A DNA stretch of 64,000 nt from Lewinellaceae bacterium (GTDB lineage: Bacteria > Bacteroidota > Bacteroidia > Chitinophagales > Saprospiraceae). The notes under the pieces were generated by a model. That model saw only the letters and a program-made list of their open reading frames with translations, was not told where the DNA came from and did no database searches. Of this stretch, positions 34,801 to 42,621 are shown one piece after another (the first letter of the stretch is position 1; each line of letters begins with the position of its first letter). Made by a program: the position numbers and the translations under genes. The DNA lies in assembly GCA_020636005.1 (NCBI GenBank), contig JACJYR010000001.1, forward strand, positions 3,228,501 to 3,292,500. The letters are read 5' to 3'.

Positions 34801-35360
34801 TTCAGGAGGTACAAGTCCCGGTCGGGCTGGGAGAAACCGGTAAAAAGGATATGCTGGCCATCCGGCGACCAGGAGGCGTAGTAGCAGACCATATTTTCCT
34901 CATGGGTCAGTTGTCGCAGGCCGCTCCCATCAGTGTTGATGGTAAAAATGTTGATGCCAGGATAGTCGCCGCTCGAAATCAGCACACTTTTCCCGTCCGG
35001 GGCCCAGTCGTTGGCCTGTGCATCGTGGAGGCGGCCATTGGTCAAATTGGTCAGCCCTGTGCCGTCGGCGTTCACGATGTAGGCGTCGTGCGGTTCTTCG
35101 GCGGTAAATGGGAAACAGTTGAAGAGGATTTTCGTGCCGTCCGGCGACCATCGGGGGTGGACGTTGTAGCCTTTCAAATTGGTGATTTTCCGCATTTCTG
35201 AGCCGTCTGCCCGAGCGGTGTAAATGTCCTGGTTGCCACTTTCGTCCAGGGTAAAAACAAGGCGATGGCCGTCGGGGGAAAGGGAGGGTTCGGTGTAATT
35301 CTGGGCAGAAAGTTGACAGGAGGCCAGCCCGAACAAAACGGTTAAAATGTAGCTTTTCAT
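31827..35360 (-). CDS. PD40 propeller / M28 peptidase / VCBS repeat fusion
   Basis: 1177 residues from the ATG at 35360 (an in-frame TTG precedes it). The signal MKSYILTVLFGLASCQLSAQ could be type I or lipoprotein (Cys15). Residues about 25-310 are a TolB-like propeller with repeats of 'PxWSPDGxxIxF'. Residues about 315-770 are an M28 zinc peptidase with TAHYDHVGTG near 576, DNASGTAAI, TTAEEMGLLG and the late FRSDHFPLAEVGIPV. A PA-like insert lies at about 390-520. Residues about 840-1177 are VCBS/FG-GAP repeats (DLDGDGDTDIVVAN, NDGKGFFKDE), probably a second, Ca-binding propeller. Likely secreted. It is downstream of an AraC-permease-PD40 set and has its own promoter with the shared 18-bp motif. 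Confidence 0.88.
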   Translation of the reverse strand: MKSYILTVLFGLASCQLSAQNYTEPSLSPDGHRLVFTLDESGNQDIYTARADGSEMRKITNLKGYNVHPRWSPDGTKILFNCFPFTAEEPHDAYIVNADGTGLTNLTNGRLHDAQANDWAPDGKSVLISSGDYPGINIFTINTDGSGLRQLTHEENMVCYYASWSPDGQHILFTGFSQPDRDLYLLNKDGSGRKQIGPGGDAPAWSPDGRKIVFQEKRGDDYYLMWMNADGTGSEPLMGKEILGETPSWAPNGQQIFFELKNKAGFFEIKKLDLATGNIERVLPKDTNYNWEALICKHISILASDDFQGRKPGTPGGEKAKQYVKEQFRQMGLAPGNGDSYFQPVELAAFSTIAPGSLHLEGKKGNLDWRLKEDFLLGSRRSEETVRTGGGFVFAGFGIHAPELGWDDYAGADIKGKIVVVLSGSPDEYTTDSTRWKGDPAANLYGQSFYKRNEAASRGAAGVFIIYKQPSHGFWNWETLGSTFGQKDIFIKKNTGEPQLDFAGLITKDAAQQLFQLAGLGGFDFQKEALKPGFQAVELPVKTSFSFSNTWSDIPTANVVGLLPGTDLADEVILYTAHYDHVGTGPAIAGDSIRNGAVDNASGTAAIIEIARAYKMLPVPPRRSILFVATTAEEMGLLGAVWYAAHPIFPLGKTVAAFNMDAHFPYGKTKYVTGVVYGRSGLDGYLEEAARLQGRTLVPNTEDNINNNIFFRSDHFPLAEVGIPVEFAVGAIGLDSAAWVQQMAEYMTKYHQPTDEYYPGFDCSGIWQDAELVFTAGQLLDREDAFPMWNEDQPFQRFRKKARFESKYFTDVTSTNLPVMSLLGRSMDAQPADLDGDGDTDIVVANEHNFNILLINDGTGHFTDESPERLPLKRHDSEDIAIADFDADGDLDLVFVSEDDKVNEYYENDGKGFFKDISYKLPVTGTSNALVASDLNGDGLPDLLIGNAADRQGNGGQNFCLINDGKGNWTDETAKRLPVSTKATQDLELGDIDGDGDLDLIVGNEDDNELLINDGKGFFKNETAARLPVEPGKWETREARFSDMDGDGDPDLFLANVNFRQDKDSQNRLFINDGKGYFKDETATRLPKENMHTIDVKFLDLDRDGDLDVVTGNAFGHGYNAYFNDGKGFFTNSSAQVFPASVRGDGIDVEVADFNGDGLPDLYLCNFLGNDFLLFGK

Positions 35361-35380
35361 CAAGGGTGATTTTTAGGGCA

Positions 35381-35426
35381 TAAAGCTATGGAGGGGGAAA
35401 AGGGGGGAATAGTAAATTTTGGACGG
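35381..35426 (-). promoter_or_regulatory. Promoter and putative AraC operator of peptidase fusion
   Basis: On the minus strand a -7 like box TAGCTTTA (35381-35388) is preceded after exactly 20 bp by the motif at 35409-35426, written on the plus strand as ATAGTAAATTTTGGACGG. The same motif and spacing occur in front of the permease at 38744. Confidence 0.5.
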
Positions 35427-35457
35427 GGGAGGCTATTTCACTGCTGGCTTTCCTTTT

Positions 35458-36306
35458 TTATAAAAAGACCAAGTTCAATGCCTTACCTTTTTTCGATTTG
35501 ACATTTATCATCATCAACTTCGCAACCTGGCTTTCATAGCGCTCGCATACAATCCATTTTCCATTCGGCGAAACTTGCGGGGAGGTGTGGCGCATATGGC
35601 CGTCCGTTAGTTTCGTAAAACCACTGCCATCTGTTTTTGCCGTGAAAATGGTTTCCTCCCCAAATTCATCGGTCGTCAAAACCAGCTTGTCGCCGCTGGG
35701 AAACCAATCGAAAATGAACTCGTGCGCCGCCCCATGCGTGACTTGCTGGACATCGCCTGTTATCAGCGTGAGGATGTAGCCGTCCCAATTGCCGGAGCGG
35801 TTGGAGTTGAAAGCGATTTGCTGGCCGTCGGGCGACCAGACCGGTGCGCCGTCCATCGCCCCGTTATCGGTCAACCTTTTGAGGCCGGAGCCGTCGGCAT
35901 TTATCAAAAAGATATTCGCATTGCCGTCCCGCATGGAGGTAAAGGCGAGGTGTTGGCCATCGGGCGACCACACGGCCCCCGAGCCGCCGCCCGGCTGTTC
36001 GGTGAGGCGGTGCAGTTGGTGGCCGTCCACTCCTACGATGTACACTTCGTGGTGGCCATCACGCATGGAAGTGAAGGAAACCCAATTGCCATCGGGCGAC
36101 CACCGGGGGCTGAAATCGGCGGCTGGGTGATTGGTCAGGCGGCGGAGTTTTCTGCCTTTCCGGTTGGCTATGTAGATGTCCTGATTGCCATCCTGTTTGC
36201 CAGCAAAGGTGATGTATTTGCCGTCAGGTGACCAAGCTGGTTGGGTGGTTGTTTCAAATAATGAATTGGTGTGAAAAATGGCTAGTATGGAAAATAGTAG
36301 GGTCAT
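35458..36306 (-). CDS. PD40/TolB-like beta-propeller protein
   Basis: 282 residues from the ATG at 36306, which begins a signal-like segment MTLLFSILAIFHTNSLF. A GTG at 36333 would overlap the permease stop (GTGA) and is an alternative. Six to seven propeller blades carry the repeat 'PxWSPDGxxIxFxSxRDGnxxIY' (for example SPRWSPDGNWVSFTSMRDG). Such propellers bind proteins or glycans in the periplasm or at the surface. It resembles the N-terminal propeller of the next gene and lies just behind the permease, so it is likely translationally coupled to it. Confidence 0.82.
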   Translation of the reverse strand: MTLLFSILAIFHTNSLFETTTQPAWSPDGKYITFAGKQDGNQDIYIANRKGRKLRRLTNHPAADFSPRWSPDGNWVSFTSMRDGHHEVYIVGVDGHQLHRLTEQPGGGSGAVWSPDGQHLAFTSMRDGNANIFLINADGSGLKRLTDNGAMDGAPVWSPDGQQIAFNSNRSGNWDGYILTLITGDVQQVTHGAAHEFIFDWFPSGDKLVLTTDEFGEETIFTAKTDGSGFTKLTDGHMRHTSPQVSPNGKWIVCERYESQVAKLMMINVKSKKGKALNLVFL

Positions 36307-36329
36307 GGTTGATATTTTGAAATTTGCAA

Positions 36330-38744
36330 TCACTCGCTCCGCAAAGCATTCACCGGATGCTCCTTCAAGCTCTTCAAAGTCTGTGAGCCAACTGTCAGCA
36401 TGGCCAACACAAAAGCCAGCAAGATGGCCATCACGAAACTCCCCGCACCCATGTTGACACGGTAGTAAAATCCCTCCAGCCAGCGGCTCATGGCATACCA
36501 GGCCAGCGGCACCGAAATGACCGAAGCCAGCGCCAGCAAGGCCAAAAAGTCTTTGGACAACAAACCGGCAATATTGCCAGAAGTAGCCCCAAGTACCCGC
36601 CGGATGCCGATTTCCCGCGAACGCACGCTGGCATTGTAGCTTGCCAAACCGAACAATCCCAGACAGGCAATGAACACTGCCAGCAGGGTGAATACGGTGA
36701 ACAATTTCAACAAGGTCGCTTCCTTTTCATAAAGCTGGCCGAGCGTTTCGTCCACAAAACGGTAACTGAGCGAGTACTCCGGGTAGCGGTTGGTGAGGGT
36801 CTGGTTGATGGCGGTGATGGCTTCATCGGTGCTGCCCGGACGTACCTTCACTTCCATCTGCGACAGGTTGCGGGGGTCGTACCACATCACGATAGGCTCG
36901 ATGGGATGGTGGAGGGAGGCGTAGTGGAAATCGGCCGTCACGCCGATAACATCGAAAAGGGTCGAATCGGAGGTCAGTTTCACCTTTTGCCCGATGGGGT
37001 CGTCCCAGCCCATGAACTCCACAACGGCTTGGTTGACGATGACCTTGTTATCGTAGGTATCCAGGTTTTTTTGGGTAAAATTTTGCCCCTGCACCACGGG
37101 GATGTTGTAGAGGTCGAGGAACTGGTTGTCCACCCCGATGACGTACATGGATTTCTGCACCATCTCGCCGTCCTTGCTGATGTCGAACAGCCGCAGGTAG
37201 GTGTCCTGCCCCAAAAAGCCGTTGGAAAAGGACACTTTTTCGATGGCCGGGCTGGCGAGCAGTTCCGACCGGATGCCTTCTTTCTTTTGCAACAAAGCTG
37301 TGTCCCTGGGCATTTCGACCGAAAGTATATGCTCCCGTGCAAAGCCCAGGTTTTTGTTTTTCATAAAATAGATCTGGCTAAAAACCACCAGGCTCGCCAC
37401 TATCATCACAATGGATACTGTAAACTGCAGTACGACCAAAGCTTTGCGCAGCGGCGCACTGCCATGCTGTGACTGCCGGTTGAGCTTCAGCACTTTCAAC
37501 GGCTCGAAACCGGAAAGCACCAAAGCGGGATAGCTCCCCGCCAACAACCCCAGCAGTACGACAATGCCCGCCAGCGCCAGCCAAAAATCACCCGTTATGA
37601 AAAAAGTACTGCTATAATCTTTTTGTGCCAATTGGTTGAAAAAAGGCAGCAAGACCTGCATGGCTACTACTGCTGTCAGTGCTGCCAACAAAGTGAGCAA
37701 CAGCGTTTCGCTGAGGAATTGCCCCATCAACTGCCCGCGCTGTGCGCCCAGCACTTTCCGCATGCCCACCTCCCGGCCCCGCTGCGAAGCAGTCGCCGTG
37801 GCGAGGTTCACATAGTTGATGCCTGCAATCAGGATGATGAACAGCCCGACCACGCTCAAGATGTAGAGGTAAGCTTTGTTGCCGCCCGGTTTGATTTCAT
37901 GTTGCAGGGCAGAGTTGAGGTGGATGTCGGGCAGCGCCTGCAATTGGTATTCGATACTGGCCTTGATGCCGCCGTACATGGCGGCCATTTGCGGCTCAAC
38001 GTATTTCGGGTAAAGCGTTTCGTTGATTTTCCTGGCCATGGCCACGGGGTCAATCGGCTCACGGAACAACAGATAAGTAGGGCACATGATAGCCAGCCAG
38101 CCACTGCGTACCCGGTCCATGTTTGGATAGGGCTGCATCCACATCCGTGAGAGCGGGATGATGGCGTTGAATTTCAAATGCGAGCGGTCATTGTCGCGGA
38201 TGACCGCCGTGACCTCAAAGCGGTCGTTGGGCGTTTGGATGATTTTCCCGACGGGGTTTTCGTTGCCAAAAATCCGTTTCGCCGTCTCGTCAGAAAGTAC
38301 CATGCTGTTCAGTTCTTTGAGGGCGGTGCCGGGGTCGCCGTAGAGGAATTGATAATCGAAAATCTCGAACAACGTGCTGTCGCTCATGAAGCAGAAATCC
38401 GTAAGCGTTTTTTTATCCTCAAAACTCAGCTCTACCTCCCCGATGTCCATGATGCGGACATAGTTTTCCACCTCCGGGAATTCGTCCTTGAGGGTCGGTG
38501 CGAGTATGTAGGCTGCACTGGCAAACTCGTCCACTTTGCCTTGCAGGTGGACAATATTGGGGATGCGGTAAATGCGGTTGGCCTTTTTGTGAAAAGCGTC
38601 GTAGCCCGTTTCGTCCCGCACGTACATCCAGATAAAAGTGCAGCAAAGGATGCCGAGTGCCAACCCGATTAGGTTGATGAAAGAATGGGTTTTGTTTTTC
38701 CAAAAATGCTGGAACGCAGTCGCCAGGTAATTCCTAAGAAGCAT
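36330..38744 (-). CDS. FtsX/MacB-like ABC transporter permease
   Basis: 804 residues and the only permease of the set on the minus strand. The N-terminus MLLRNYLATAFQHFWKNK leads into the first helix; motifs are EVGMRKVLGAQRGQL near 328 and EIGIRRVLGATSGNI near 709; the end is NALRSE. Unlike the others it belongs to an AraC-permease-propeller-peptidase unit and has a TAnnTTTG-class promoter with an 18-bp upstream motif instead of a sigma-54 site. No ATPase is adjacent. Confidence 0.92.
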   Translation of the reverse strand: MLLRNYLATAFQHFWKNKTHSFINLIGLALGILCCTFIWMYVRDETGYDAFHKKANRIYRIPNIVHLQGKVDEFASAAYILAPTLKDEFPEVENYVRIMDIGEVELSFEDKKTLTDFCFMSDSTLFEIFDYQFLYGDPGTALKELNSMVLSDETAKRIFGNENPVGKIIQTPNDRFEVTAVIRDNDRSHLKFNAIIPLSRMWMQPYPNMDRVRSGWLAIMCPTYLLFREPIDPVAMARKINETLYPKYVEPQMAAMYGGIKASIEYQLQALPDIHLNSALQHEIKPGGNKAYLYILSVVGLFIILIAGINYVNLATATASQRGREVGMRKVLGAQRGQLMGQFLSETLLLTLLAALTAVVAMQVLLPFFNQLAQKDYSSTFFITGDFWLALAGIVVLLGLLAGSYPALVLSGFEPLKVLKLNRQSQHGSAPLRKALVVLQFTVSIVMIVASLVVFSQIYFMKNKNLGFAREHILSVEMPRDTALLQKKEGIRSELLASPAIEKVSFSNGFLGQDTYLRLFDISKDGEMVQKSMYVIGVDNQFLDLYNIPVVQGQNFTQKNLDTYDNKVIVNQAVVEFMGWDDPIGQKVKLTSDSTLFDVIGVTADFHYASLHHPIEPIVMWYDPRNLSQMEVKVRPGSTDEAITAINQTLTNRYPEYSLSYRFVDETLGQLYEKEATLLKLFTVFTLLAVFIACLGLFGLASYNASVRSREIGIRRVLGATSGNIAGLLSKDFLALLALASVISVPLAWYAMSRWLEGFYYRVNMGAGSFVMAILLAFVLAMLTVGSQTLKSLKEHPVNALRSE

Positions 38745-38763
38745 AGCCGGATGATTTTTGCTT

Positions 38764-38810
38764 CAAAGGTAGCCGGGCGCCAGGCGGCAGGATAGTATAT
38801 TTTGGACAGG
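38764..38810 (-). promoter_or_regulatory. Promoter and putative AraC operator of permease
   Basis: On the minus strand TACCTTTG (38764-38771) lies 20 bp upstream of the permease start. The motif at 38792-38810 (plus strand ATAGTATATTTTGGACAGG) begins exactly 20 bp upstream of that box, overlapping the -33 region, and abuts the stop codon of the AraC gene. Confidence 0.55.
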
Positions 38811-39662
38811 TCAGGCGAAGCGCTCCGCTACCGATTGCCGTTGGTGCGTACCGATGGCTTGCAGGCTTTGCTGGTAAAACGCAGAGGGCGTCAGGTTGGT
38901 GAAATGCTTCACCTCTTTGACAAAATGCATCTGATCGAAATAACCGGCAGAATAGGCCAATTGGGTAAGGTTCTCTTCCGGGTGTTTTTTTTGATAAAAC
39001 AGCGTGGCGTTGAAGCGGGCGATGCGGCAATAGGCTTTAGGGCTGAGGCCAACGTGTTTTTTGAAAAGCCGTTCCATTCGCTTGTAGCCAATGTTGAAAA
39101 TTTCCAACAAGCGGGCGATGCTGACCTGGCCTTTTTGCTGGTGGATGAAGGCGAGAATTTGCCTTGCGAGCCGCTGATGCTCATCCAGGTTGGCAGGAAG
39201 CTGTTCGAGAAAATAGCTTTCCAGGCGCTGGATTTTTTGCTCAATGGAAGGGGAACCAAACACTTGCTCCTCCAGCATTTTGAATTGGTAGCCAAACAGC
39301 AGCGGCGCTTCGACAAATGTATCGGTCATTTCATTAGCAGGCACAGGAGTAAAGGCGCTCAACCCATTGGGACGAAGTTTTACCCCAAAACAGTACAAGC
39401 CGCTTTTTTCGAGGGAATAGTAAACAGCGTTGGATTTTTGGCCAAACACATAACTCTTGTTCAAATGGTGGGCATCCTTTTCATCGAAGGCACTTTGGCG
39501 GCGGAAAGATTCCTGTTGGACAAACAATATCCCGTGCGTGCCGTCCGGTATAATCAATTCCCGGATGGGTTGTTCCTGCGTCAGGGAAATGGTGAAGAAA
39601 CGCTCCAGGTAGGGCCGCAGGTTATGACTTGGTAAAAACTCCTCGTATTTCATGCACATCAT
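38811..39662 (-). CDS. AraC family transcriptional regulator
   Basis: 283 residues; ATGs also occur at 39659 and 39653. The N-terminal part (about 1-150, SHNLRPYLERFFTI...PDGTHGILF, GVKLRPNGLSAFTPVPANEMTD) is the DUF6597-type sensory domain common in Bacteroidota. The C-terminal double helix-turn-helix (about 165-270) has QVSIARLLEIFNIGYKRMERLFKKHVGLSPKAYCRIARFN and LAYSAGYFDQMHFVKEVKHFTNLTPSAF. It probably controls the divergently unrelated but downstream permease/propeller/peptidase genes, whose promoters share an 18-bp motif. A hairpin repeat lies 6 bp upstream of its start. Confidence 0.9.
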   Translation of the reverse strand: MMCMKYEEFLPSHNLRPYLERFFTISLTQEQPIRELIIPDGTHGILFVQQESFRRQSAFDEKDAHHLNKSYVFGQKSNAVYYSLEKSGLYCFGVKLRPNGLSAFTPVPANEMTDTFVEAPLLFGYQFKMLEEQVFGSPSIEQKIQRLESYFLEQLPANLDEHQRLARQILAFIHQQKGQVSIARLLEIFNIGYKRMERLFKKHVGLSPKAYCRIARFNATLFYQKKHPEENLTQLAYSAGYFDQMHFVKEVKHFTNLTPSAFYQQSLQAIGTHQRQSVAERFA

Positions 39663-39668
39663 TTTTTG

Positions 39669-39773
39669 TAAGGATCGAAGGAAAAATAAAATGACTTTTT
39701 ATTTTTAAAAAACCCCTCCATTGCTGGGGTTTCCAAAATCAAAACAGGTAAGTTATTTTTTCATCGTTGCTAA
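39669..39773 (-). repeat. Dispersed hairpin repeat, copy 5 (variant hairpin B)
   Basis: Same replacement of hairpin B by an A/T stem around TGACT as copy 2. The tail CTTCGATCCTTA ends 6 bp before the AraC start codon. Confidence 0.82.
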
Positions 39774-40035
39774 TAGACTGGAAATGTGGGCAAGGGATGC
39801 CAGATAATTTTCCCTTTCGACGAAAAGGCGGGAATTAAGGATATAGCCTGTCCGCCATGCCTACCCAAAAAACCTGGCATCCATCCTTCGGATACGGAAG
39901 CCATTTCTAATGCCTTTTTGGTTCATCCTCTCTTTATCAAATATTTGCCTTGTTGACATGCCCATTGGCTGGCGTTGAAAGTCCATCCGATAGGGGGTTA
40001 TCCCAAAAGTTTACCAAACGCACGCTTCATCCGAA

Positions 40036-40072
40036 TGTCCGTTACCGTACACTTGCCTCCTGCCAGCGAACA
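40036..40072 (+). promoter_or_regulatory. Tandem upstream activator sites
   Basis: TGTCCGTTACCGTACACTT (40036-40054) is the best match to the shared dyad. A second, weaker copy TCCTGCCAGCGAACAC follows at 40057-40072, the same arrangement as at 3828/3851. It lies 91 bp upstream of the -24 element. Confidence 0.55.
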
Positions 40073-40126
40073 CCCCACTGGACAAGCTGCTGGTTTAAAT
40101 CTTTGATTGTCAGATAATTAACCACG

Positions 40127-40141
40127 TGGCATAGCCCTTGT
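40127..40141 (+). promoter_or_regulatory. Sigma-54-like (-24/-12) promoter
   Basis: TGGCATAGCCCTTGT keeps GG and TTG at the right spacing but departs from consensus at two bases. Position and upstream palindromes match the sites at 3929 and 22705. Confidence 0.5.
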
Positions 40142-40167
40142 TGCCATGCCTCTAAAATCACCCGACT

Positions 40168-42537
40168 ATGTTCCAAAATTATTTCAAGCTCGCCTACCGC
40201 AGCCTTCTCGCCAACAAACTCGTCTCCGGCATCAACATCATCGGCCTGAGCATCGCTATCGGCTGCTGCATCGTGGTCTATCTTTTTTTGAAAAACTACT
40301 ATACTTTGGACGATTTCCATAAGAATGCCGACCGCATTTTCATGGTAGAATACAAGGTGGACAGAAACGGGGCAGACGAAGTCTGGGGCCGCTCCCCGAT
40401 GCCGCTCGGCCCTGCGTTGGCGGACAATTTCCCGCAAGTGGAGCGGGCGGTGCGAACAGAACTGACAGGGGTGAAGGTCTATTCCGGCGAGCGGGTGTAC
40501 GATGAACTGCTCTATTTTGCCGACCCCGGCTTTTTCGACATGTTCACCTTCCCGCTGGCGCAGGGCAGTCCGGCAGGGATGGACGAGCCGGACGGGGTCA
40601 TCCTCAGCCACGAGGCGGCACAGAAGTTTTTCCCGGAGGAAGAAGCGATGGGCAAGGCCATCACGGTGAGTTTTGAAGGCAAAATAAAAAAGGCGCTGAC
40701 GGTGAAAGGCGTGGCCTTTCCCTTCCCCGGAAACACCGGCCTGCGCTTCGACCTGCTCATGGGTTTCGCCGCCGGCGAGCCACTCGGCCTGACCGAGCCG
40801 GACAATTGGGCAGCCATGACCCGTGCCACCTTCGTGCAATTGCAACCGGGCGCTGACCCGGCGGCTTTCGAAAAAAGCATGTCCCCATTCATAGCGCAGC
40901 ACAACGCCGCCAACCCCGACCTGCACATCAAATCCTTTGTTCTCGACAACCTGAAATCCCCCAATCCCGGCGCTTACAGTGTGATAAACCGCCCGACCGA
41001 GGCGGCGCACCCTTTGGTTTACGTGATATTCGGCGGGGTGGCGCTGGTGCTGTTCGCCCTGTCCTGTTTCAACTATATCAATATATCGCTGGGAAATTCG
41101 GCTAAGCGGCTCAAGGAGATCGGCGTTCGGAAAGTGGTCGGCGGCAGGAAGCGGCAATTGGTCATACAGTTCATGAGCGAAAACCTGCTGCTCTGTTGCA
41201 TCGCCCTCCTGCTGGGGGTGGCGTTCACGCAGGCCGTGCTCGTGCCTTATTTCAACTCCGTGATGGTGCAAAAAATCTCGTTTTCCCTGACGGAAAATGC
41301 CGGGATTTGGGCCTTCCTGCTGGGGCTGCTGGCCTTTACGGGCGTGGCATCGGGGGCATATCCGGCGCTGTACATCAGCTCTTTCCAGACGGTTTCCATC
41401 TTCCGGGGGCGGTCGTCTTTTACGAACAAAAGCAAGCTGACACGGTCGTTTTTATGCCTCCAGTTTGTGGTCGCCTTCGGGGCGGTCATCGGGGGTGTGC
41501 TGTTCTACTCGCTGGCCGGCGAATGGAAAAAACAGTCGTGGGGCTACCAACCGGAAGGCACCCTGGTGGTGCGGCTTGACGAGGCAGAGCAGTATGAATT
41601 GTTGAAAAACGCTGCGCTGCAAAACCCTGACATCCAGTATATTGCGGCGGCGACCAACCACGTCGGCGAATCCCGTATGCTGACCAAAATCTATATCGGC
41701 GGCCAAGAAAAAGAGGTGGTTCGCTTCGAGGTGGGGGAAGGCTACTTCGAAGCACTGGGGCTGAAACTGTCGCAAGGCCGCTTCTTCGACCCGGCACGGA
41801 AGGCCGAGGATGGGCTGTCCGTGGTCGTCAACCAACAGTTTTTAAAAGAGAACAATTGGGAGACACCAGCGGGCCACCAACTCCGCTCCAGGGGCAAGAC
41901 TTACGACATCGTGGGCGTGGTGGACGATTTCAAAATCGCCCCGACCGGGATGCTGAAACCGACCGTCTTTTACCTGTCGGAAGAAGCCAGCACCGCTTTC
42001 TTGGCCATCCGTTACGCTCCCGGCACGGGCGGAAAAGTGGAGTCGTACATGAAGAATGCCTGGGGGAAACTCGATGCTGGCACACCGTTCAATTTCTTTC
42101 ATCAAAACCTTGTCTTCGATAATTTTTTCCAAGAATTCAATACGGTCTCAACGCTCTTCGGCTACATCGCAGGGCTGGCGCTGCTCATTTCCTGCATGGG
42201 GCTTTTTGGGCTGGCTTCGCAAAACTATGCTGCCCGCCTGAAGGAATCGGGCATCCGGAAAGTGCTGGGCGCATCTGCCCGGGAAATTATCCTGCAGGCC
42301 AATCGTGGTTTCCTGACGCTGCTGCTGATTGCCAGTGTCGTGGCCACGGCCATCTGCTTCGGTGGCTTCCAAGTCATGGCAAAAATGGCGGCGGATTTTA
42401 TCGGAGATGTCCGGCCCGGTGTCCTGCCTTATTTGCTGGCCAATGGGCTGGTGTTTTTCGTGGCGGCGGTAGCGGTGAGCTGGCAGTCGTGGCGATTGGC
42501 GGGGGTGATGCCGGGGGAGACGTTGCGAAGCGAATAA
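40168..42537 (+). CDS. FtsX/MacB-like ABC transporter permease
   Basis: 789 residues, the same length as the 3972 protein. N-terminus MFQNYFKLAYRSLLANKLVS; coupling motifs EIGVRKVVGGRKRQL near 316 and ESGIRKVLGASAREI near 691, where the usual EIG reads ESG; end PGETLRSE. Both sigma-54-driven full-length permeases share this size and atypical C-termini, suggesting a common subfamily within the set. Monocistronic as far as the sequence shows. Confidence 0.92.
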   Translation: MFQNYFKLAYRSLLANKLVSGINIIGLSIAIGCCIVVYLFLKNYYTLDDFHKNADRIFMVEYKVDRNGADEVWGRSPMPLGPALADNFPQVERAVRTELTGVKVYSGERVYDELLYFADPGFFDMFTFPLAQGSPAGMDEPDGVILSHEAAQKFFPEEEAMGKAITVSFEGKIKKALTVKGVAFPFPGNTGLRFDLLMGFAAGEPLGLTEPDNWAAMTRATFVQLQPGADPAAFEKSMSPFIAQHNAANPDLHIKSFVLDNLKSPNPGAYSVINRPTEAAHPLVYVIFGGVALVLFALSCFNYINISLGNSAKRLKEIGVRKVVGGRKRQLVIQFMSENLLLCCIALLLGVAFTQAVLVPYFNSVMVQKISFSLTENAGIWAFLLGLLAFTGVASGAYPALYISSFQTVSIFRGRSSFTNKSKLTRSFLCLQFVVAFGAVIGGVLFYSLAGEWKKQSWGYQPEGTLVVRLDEAEQYELLKNAALQNPDIQYIAAATNHVGESRMLTKIYIGGQEKEVVRFEVGEGYFEALGLKLSQGRFFDPARKAEDGLSVVVNQQFLKENNWETPAGHQLRSRGKTYDIVGVVDDFKIAPTGMLKPTVFYLSEEASTAFLAIRYAPGTGGKVESYMKNAWGKLDAGTPFNFFHQNLVFDNFFQEFNTVSTLFGYIAGLALLISCMGLFGLASQNYAARLKESGIRKVLGASAREIILQANRGFLTLLLIASVVATAICFGGFQVMAKMAADFIGDVRPGVLPYLLANGLVFFVAAVAVSWQSWRLAGVMPGETLRSE

Positions 42538-42621
42538 AACAAAAAGGTATGTAGCGCCATATTCTTTGGATGGCTTGTCGGAATTTCATCCAAAACCGGG
42601 GGACGTTTTTTATCAACCTTT

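Larger units (their letters stand above)
39663..40167. other. Divergent intergenic region
   Basis: About 500 bases without a gene. The left part is hairpin-repeat copy 5; the right part holds the activator palindromes (40036-40072) and sigma-54 promoter (40127-40141) of the permease at 40168. Nothing else is recognised between 39775 and 40030. Confidence 0.6.
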
